Assembly (NCBI GenBank): GCA_023458555.1 | Contig: JAEWYS010000013.1 | Span: 103,368 to 167,367 of the forward strand | Reading direction: 5' to 3' | DNA length: 64,000 nt | From: Bacteroidota bacterium | Lineage (GTDB): Bacteria > Bacteroidota > Bacteroidia > Cytophagales > Cytophagaceae | Part shown: positions 62,037 to 64,000 of the stretch, in pieces | Layout: every line of letters begins with the position of its first letter | Numbering within the stretch: position 1 is the first letter of the stretch | Notes under the pieces: model-generated | The model's database searches: none | What the model saw: only the letters and a program-made list of their open reading frames with translations | Told to the model about the DNA's origin: nothing | Made by a program: the position numbers and the translations under genes

Positions 62037-62936
62037 ATGATCAAACGAACTCTTTACTTCGAAAACCCGGCACACCTGAGCATCCGCTACGGTCAGCTGT
62101 TGGTAGAGTTTCCCAAAGACAGCGATCGGGAGAGCCGTCAGGTGCCTCTGGAAGATATAGGTGTGCTGGTGCTCGATCACCGGCAGATTACTTTTACCCA
62201 AAGTGTGGTGTCGGCACTGGCTCAGCACTACGCCGCCGTGATCTGGTGCGATGACAGGCATATGCCCGGAGCCCTCACCTGGAATATGCAGGGTAACTCT
62301 ACCTTTACCGAAGCCCTGCGTACGCAGATGGAAGCCAGCGAACCGCTCAAAAAACAGATCTGGAAGCAGACCATAGAGCAGAAAATCCTCAATCAGGCTG
62401 CCGTACTCGATACATTGGGCTACGATGGATCGGCAGTGCGCAAAATGGCCGAAAAAGTGAGCAGCGGCGATCCCGAAAATATGGAAGGGCGGGCGGCTTC
62501 CCGCTACTGGGATCTGATACTGCGGAGCTACGAAGTCACCCGCGGGCAGGATGAACCTATGCCCAATCCTTTTTTCAACTATGCCTATGCCATACTCCGG
62601 GCTATTACGGCCCGCAGTCTGGTTATGAGCGGATTTTTGCCGGCTTTGGGCATACATCATCGCAACAAGTACAATTCCTTTTGCCTGGCCGATGATATCA
62701 TGGAGCCATACCGCCCCATTGCCGATCTGCTGGTGCTGCGCTGGCTGGCAGAGCTGCCTCATATGCCCGAGACCCTGCGTACTGCCGACAAGGCTACATT
62801 ATTGCAACTACCGGTAACAGATGTCACCATCGATGGCAAGCTACGCCCTCTCATGGTGGCTATGCAGCATACTACGGCCGGTCTCATGGACTGCTTTGAG
62901 GGCACAAAACGTAAAGTACCCTATCCGGAACTCTGA
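62037..62936 (+). CDS. cas1: CRISPR-associated integrase Cas1 (type II)
   Basis: A 299-residue Cas1 from the ATG at 62037 (MIKRTLYFENPAHLSIRYGQ); the TTG at 62025 is an in-frame alternative. It integrates new spacers with Cas2. Visible family blocks are the catalytic Glu in MEGRAASRYW, the PFFNYAYAILRAITARSLV helix, the catalytic His in GIHHRNKYNSFCL and the acidic DDIMEPYRPIAD. Length and text fit type II Cas1. It is followed 14 bases later by cas2. Its codon use is visibly more GC-rich than cas9. Confidence 0.96.
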   Translation: MIKRTLYFENPAHLSIRYGQLLVEFPKDSDRESRQVPLEDIGVLVLDHRQITFTQSVVSALAQHYAAVIWCDDRHMPGALTWNMQGNSTFTEALRTQMEASEPLKKQIWKQTIEQKILNQAAVLDTLGYDGSAVRKMAEKVSSGDPENMEGRAASRYWDLILRSYEVTRGQDEPMPNPFFNYAYAILRAITARSLVMSGFLPALGIHHRNKYNSFCLADDIMEPYRPIADLLVLRWLAELPHMPETLRTADKATLLQLPVTDVTIDGKLRPLMVAMQHTTAGLMDCFEGTKRKVPYPEL

Positions 62937-62950
62937 ACAAACATGTGCTT

Positions 62951-63289
62951 ATGTCAACCGAACGCCTAAACCAGTATCGTATCATGTGGGTATTTGTATA
63001 CTTCGATTTGCCGACAGAAACCAAAAAAGACCGCAAGGCCTACGCTACCTTTCGTAAAGGACTGCTCAAGGATGGCTTTGCCATGGTGCAGTACAGTATC
63101 TACTCCCGGCACTGCAACAGTCGCGAAAATGCCGAAGTACACAAAAAACGGGTCAAAAGCCTGCTACCCGAAAAAGGAGAGGTGATTATCTTTGAGATTA
63201 CCGATGCACAGTTTGGCCGCATGGAGTTTTTCCGTGGTCCCAAATCCGCCCGTCGGCCTGATACACCCCAGCAGCTGGAGCTGTTTTAG
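62951..63289 (+). CDS. cas2: CRISPR-associated protein Cas2
   Basis: A 112-residue protein from ATG 62951 (MSTERLNQYRIMWVFVYFDL); the GTG at 62945 is an alternative. It has the Cas2 ferredoxin fold with conserved Asp in VYFDLPTET, then GFAMVQYSIYSRHC and VIIFEITDAQFG. It acts with Cas1 as the adaptation complex. The stop is seven bases before leader 3. No csn2 or cas4 is present, which fixes the subtype as II-C. Confidence 0.95.
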   Translation: MSTERLNQYRIMWVFVYFDLPTETKKDRKAYATFRKGLLKDGFAMVQYSIYSRHCNSRENAEVHKKRVKSLLPEKGEVIIFEITDAQFGRMEFFRGPKSARRPDTPQQLELF

Positions 63290-63295
63290 GCAGCA

Positions 63296-63406
63296 CAGGA
63301 TCAAAAATCCAGGGTCATTGTCCGGATTTTTGATTGTATAAACGCAGTTTTTTTATCCTGATACGGAGTATAATCTTTTAATACTGAGTTTGAAATACTG
63401 GATTAG
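63296..63406. promoter_or_regulatory. CRISPR array 3 leader
   Basis: CAGGAT (63296) lies 111 bases before the first repeat and ATCCTGAT (63355) 52 bases before it, the same positions as in leaders 1 and 2. Between them the sequence has diverged. It begins seven bases after the cas2 stop. Confidence 0.75.
63300..63334 (+). terminator. Hairpin after cas2, within leader 3
   Basis: ATCAAAAATCC (63300-63310) pairs perfectly with GGATTTTTGAT (63324-63334). A long T run (63348-63354) follows 14 bases later, so termination is possible but weak. It overlaps the conserved CAGGAT-start of leader 3, and equivalent weak stems occur in leader 2. Confidence 0.45.
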
Positions 63407-64000
63407 GTTGTAGTAAATCTCAGTATTTCAATGAATGAAAGCAAATCACAACTACACACAGGTTTCTGTCCACTGTTTGAAGTTGTAGTAAATCTCAGTA
63501 TTTCAATGAATGAAAGCAAATCACAACACTGTTAGAAATCGTAGTGCCTGCTATTTCGTTGTAGTAAATCTCAGTATTTCAATGAATGAAAGCAAATCAC
63601 AACAACAGAACTATGAACGCATACATAATTATGTTGTAGTAAATCTCAGTATTTCAATGAATGAAAGCAAATCACAACAAAGGAAGCTATGTCAATCCGG
63701 AAGAATATGTTGTAGTAAATCTCAGTATTTCAATGAATGAAAGCAAATCACAACTATAATGAGATCACGGAAGGCGGGCGAATTGTTGTAGTAAATCTCA
63801 GTATTTCAATGAATGAAAGCAAATCACAACTAAGCAAACATTCCTACGGTTAATCAATAAGTTGTAGTAAATCTCAGTATTTCAATGAATGAAAGCAAAT
63901 CACAACATTGTCTTATACCTGGCCAGACGCAAAACTGTTGTAGTAAATCTCAGTATTTCAATGAATGAAAGCAAATCACAACATTGTCTTATACCTGGCC
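63407..64000 (-). CRISPR. CRISPR array 3: at least 8 repeats, cut by the window end
   Basis: Eight 46-base repeats are visible (63407 to 63982), with a ninth expected beyond the window. The repeat starts GTTGTAGTAAATCTCAGTAT and has TTCAATGAATGAAAG in the middle, then GCAAATCACAAC, unlike arrays 1 and 2 in the middle part. Spacers are 29-30 bases. Spacer 7 (63907-63936) and the visible 18 bases of spacer 8 (63983-64000) are identical, so that spacer seems to be duplicated. The crRNA strand is minus; the leader is at the left. Confidence 0.96.

Noticed and set aside
62025..62254. Second frame overlapping the cas1 start
   Set aside because: It is an out-of-frame shadow; the cas1 frame has clear Cas1 motifs.

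Overview
The window looks like a chromosomal segment of a Bacteroidota bacterium, probably a Cytophagales-type lineage; genus cannot be told from the sequence. Reasons: Bacteroidota-restricted families (DUF4175, DUF3078, DUF4834 and a DUF6089-like barrel), TAnnTTTG promoter -7 elements, a low-GC coding style, and a long type II-C Cas9 with 46-base repeats.

Region 1 to 13.9 kb is housekeeping and envelope genes: the tail of a flavin amino-acid oxidase, a large outer-membrane protein, a serine hydrolase, a decayed AraC-regulator stretch, a lone TIR-like protein, comF, xth, an oligopeptide-binding lipoprotein, a DUF4175 protein, an RsbW-like kinase and ybeY. From 13.9 to 18.2 kb two perfect parS palindromes precede mnmG (gidA). 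About 3.7 kb further on is a 407-base gap with DnaA-box-like sites. Together these suggest the chromosome origin or its immediate neighbourhood.

Region 18 to 52 kb is core metabolism and envelope: TPR, fumC, SPOR, the egtB-egtD ergothioneine pair, rsmI, a three-gene RND efflux operon, a GlcD-type oxidase, peroxide-defence genes, class II and class I fructose-bisphosphate aldolases on either side of accD, a short CarB and a YihY protein.

Region 52.6 to 64 kb is a complete type II-C CRISPR-Cas island. It has three arrays with homologous leaders but diverged repeats. Array 1 abuts a yefM-yoeB toxin-antitoxin pair. A small-ORF/nucleotidyltransferase pair lies before array 2. An unidentified 106-codon gene, tracrRNA, cas9, cas1, cas2 and array 3 follow. 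The tracrRNA anti-repeat shows that crRNAs are read from the minus strand, toward the conserved leaders.

The most interesting signal lies between tracrRNA and cas9. Upstream of the tracrRNA, on the same strand, is a degenerate repeat that can pair with the anti-repeat. It is preceded by a spacer-like sequence whose last ten bases recur in the cas9 upstream region. This is the architecture of a natural single-guide RNA (tracr-L) that could direct Cas9 to repress its own gene. It is described in Streptococcus pyogenes II-A; I know of no report in II-C, though I could not search.
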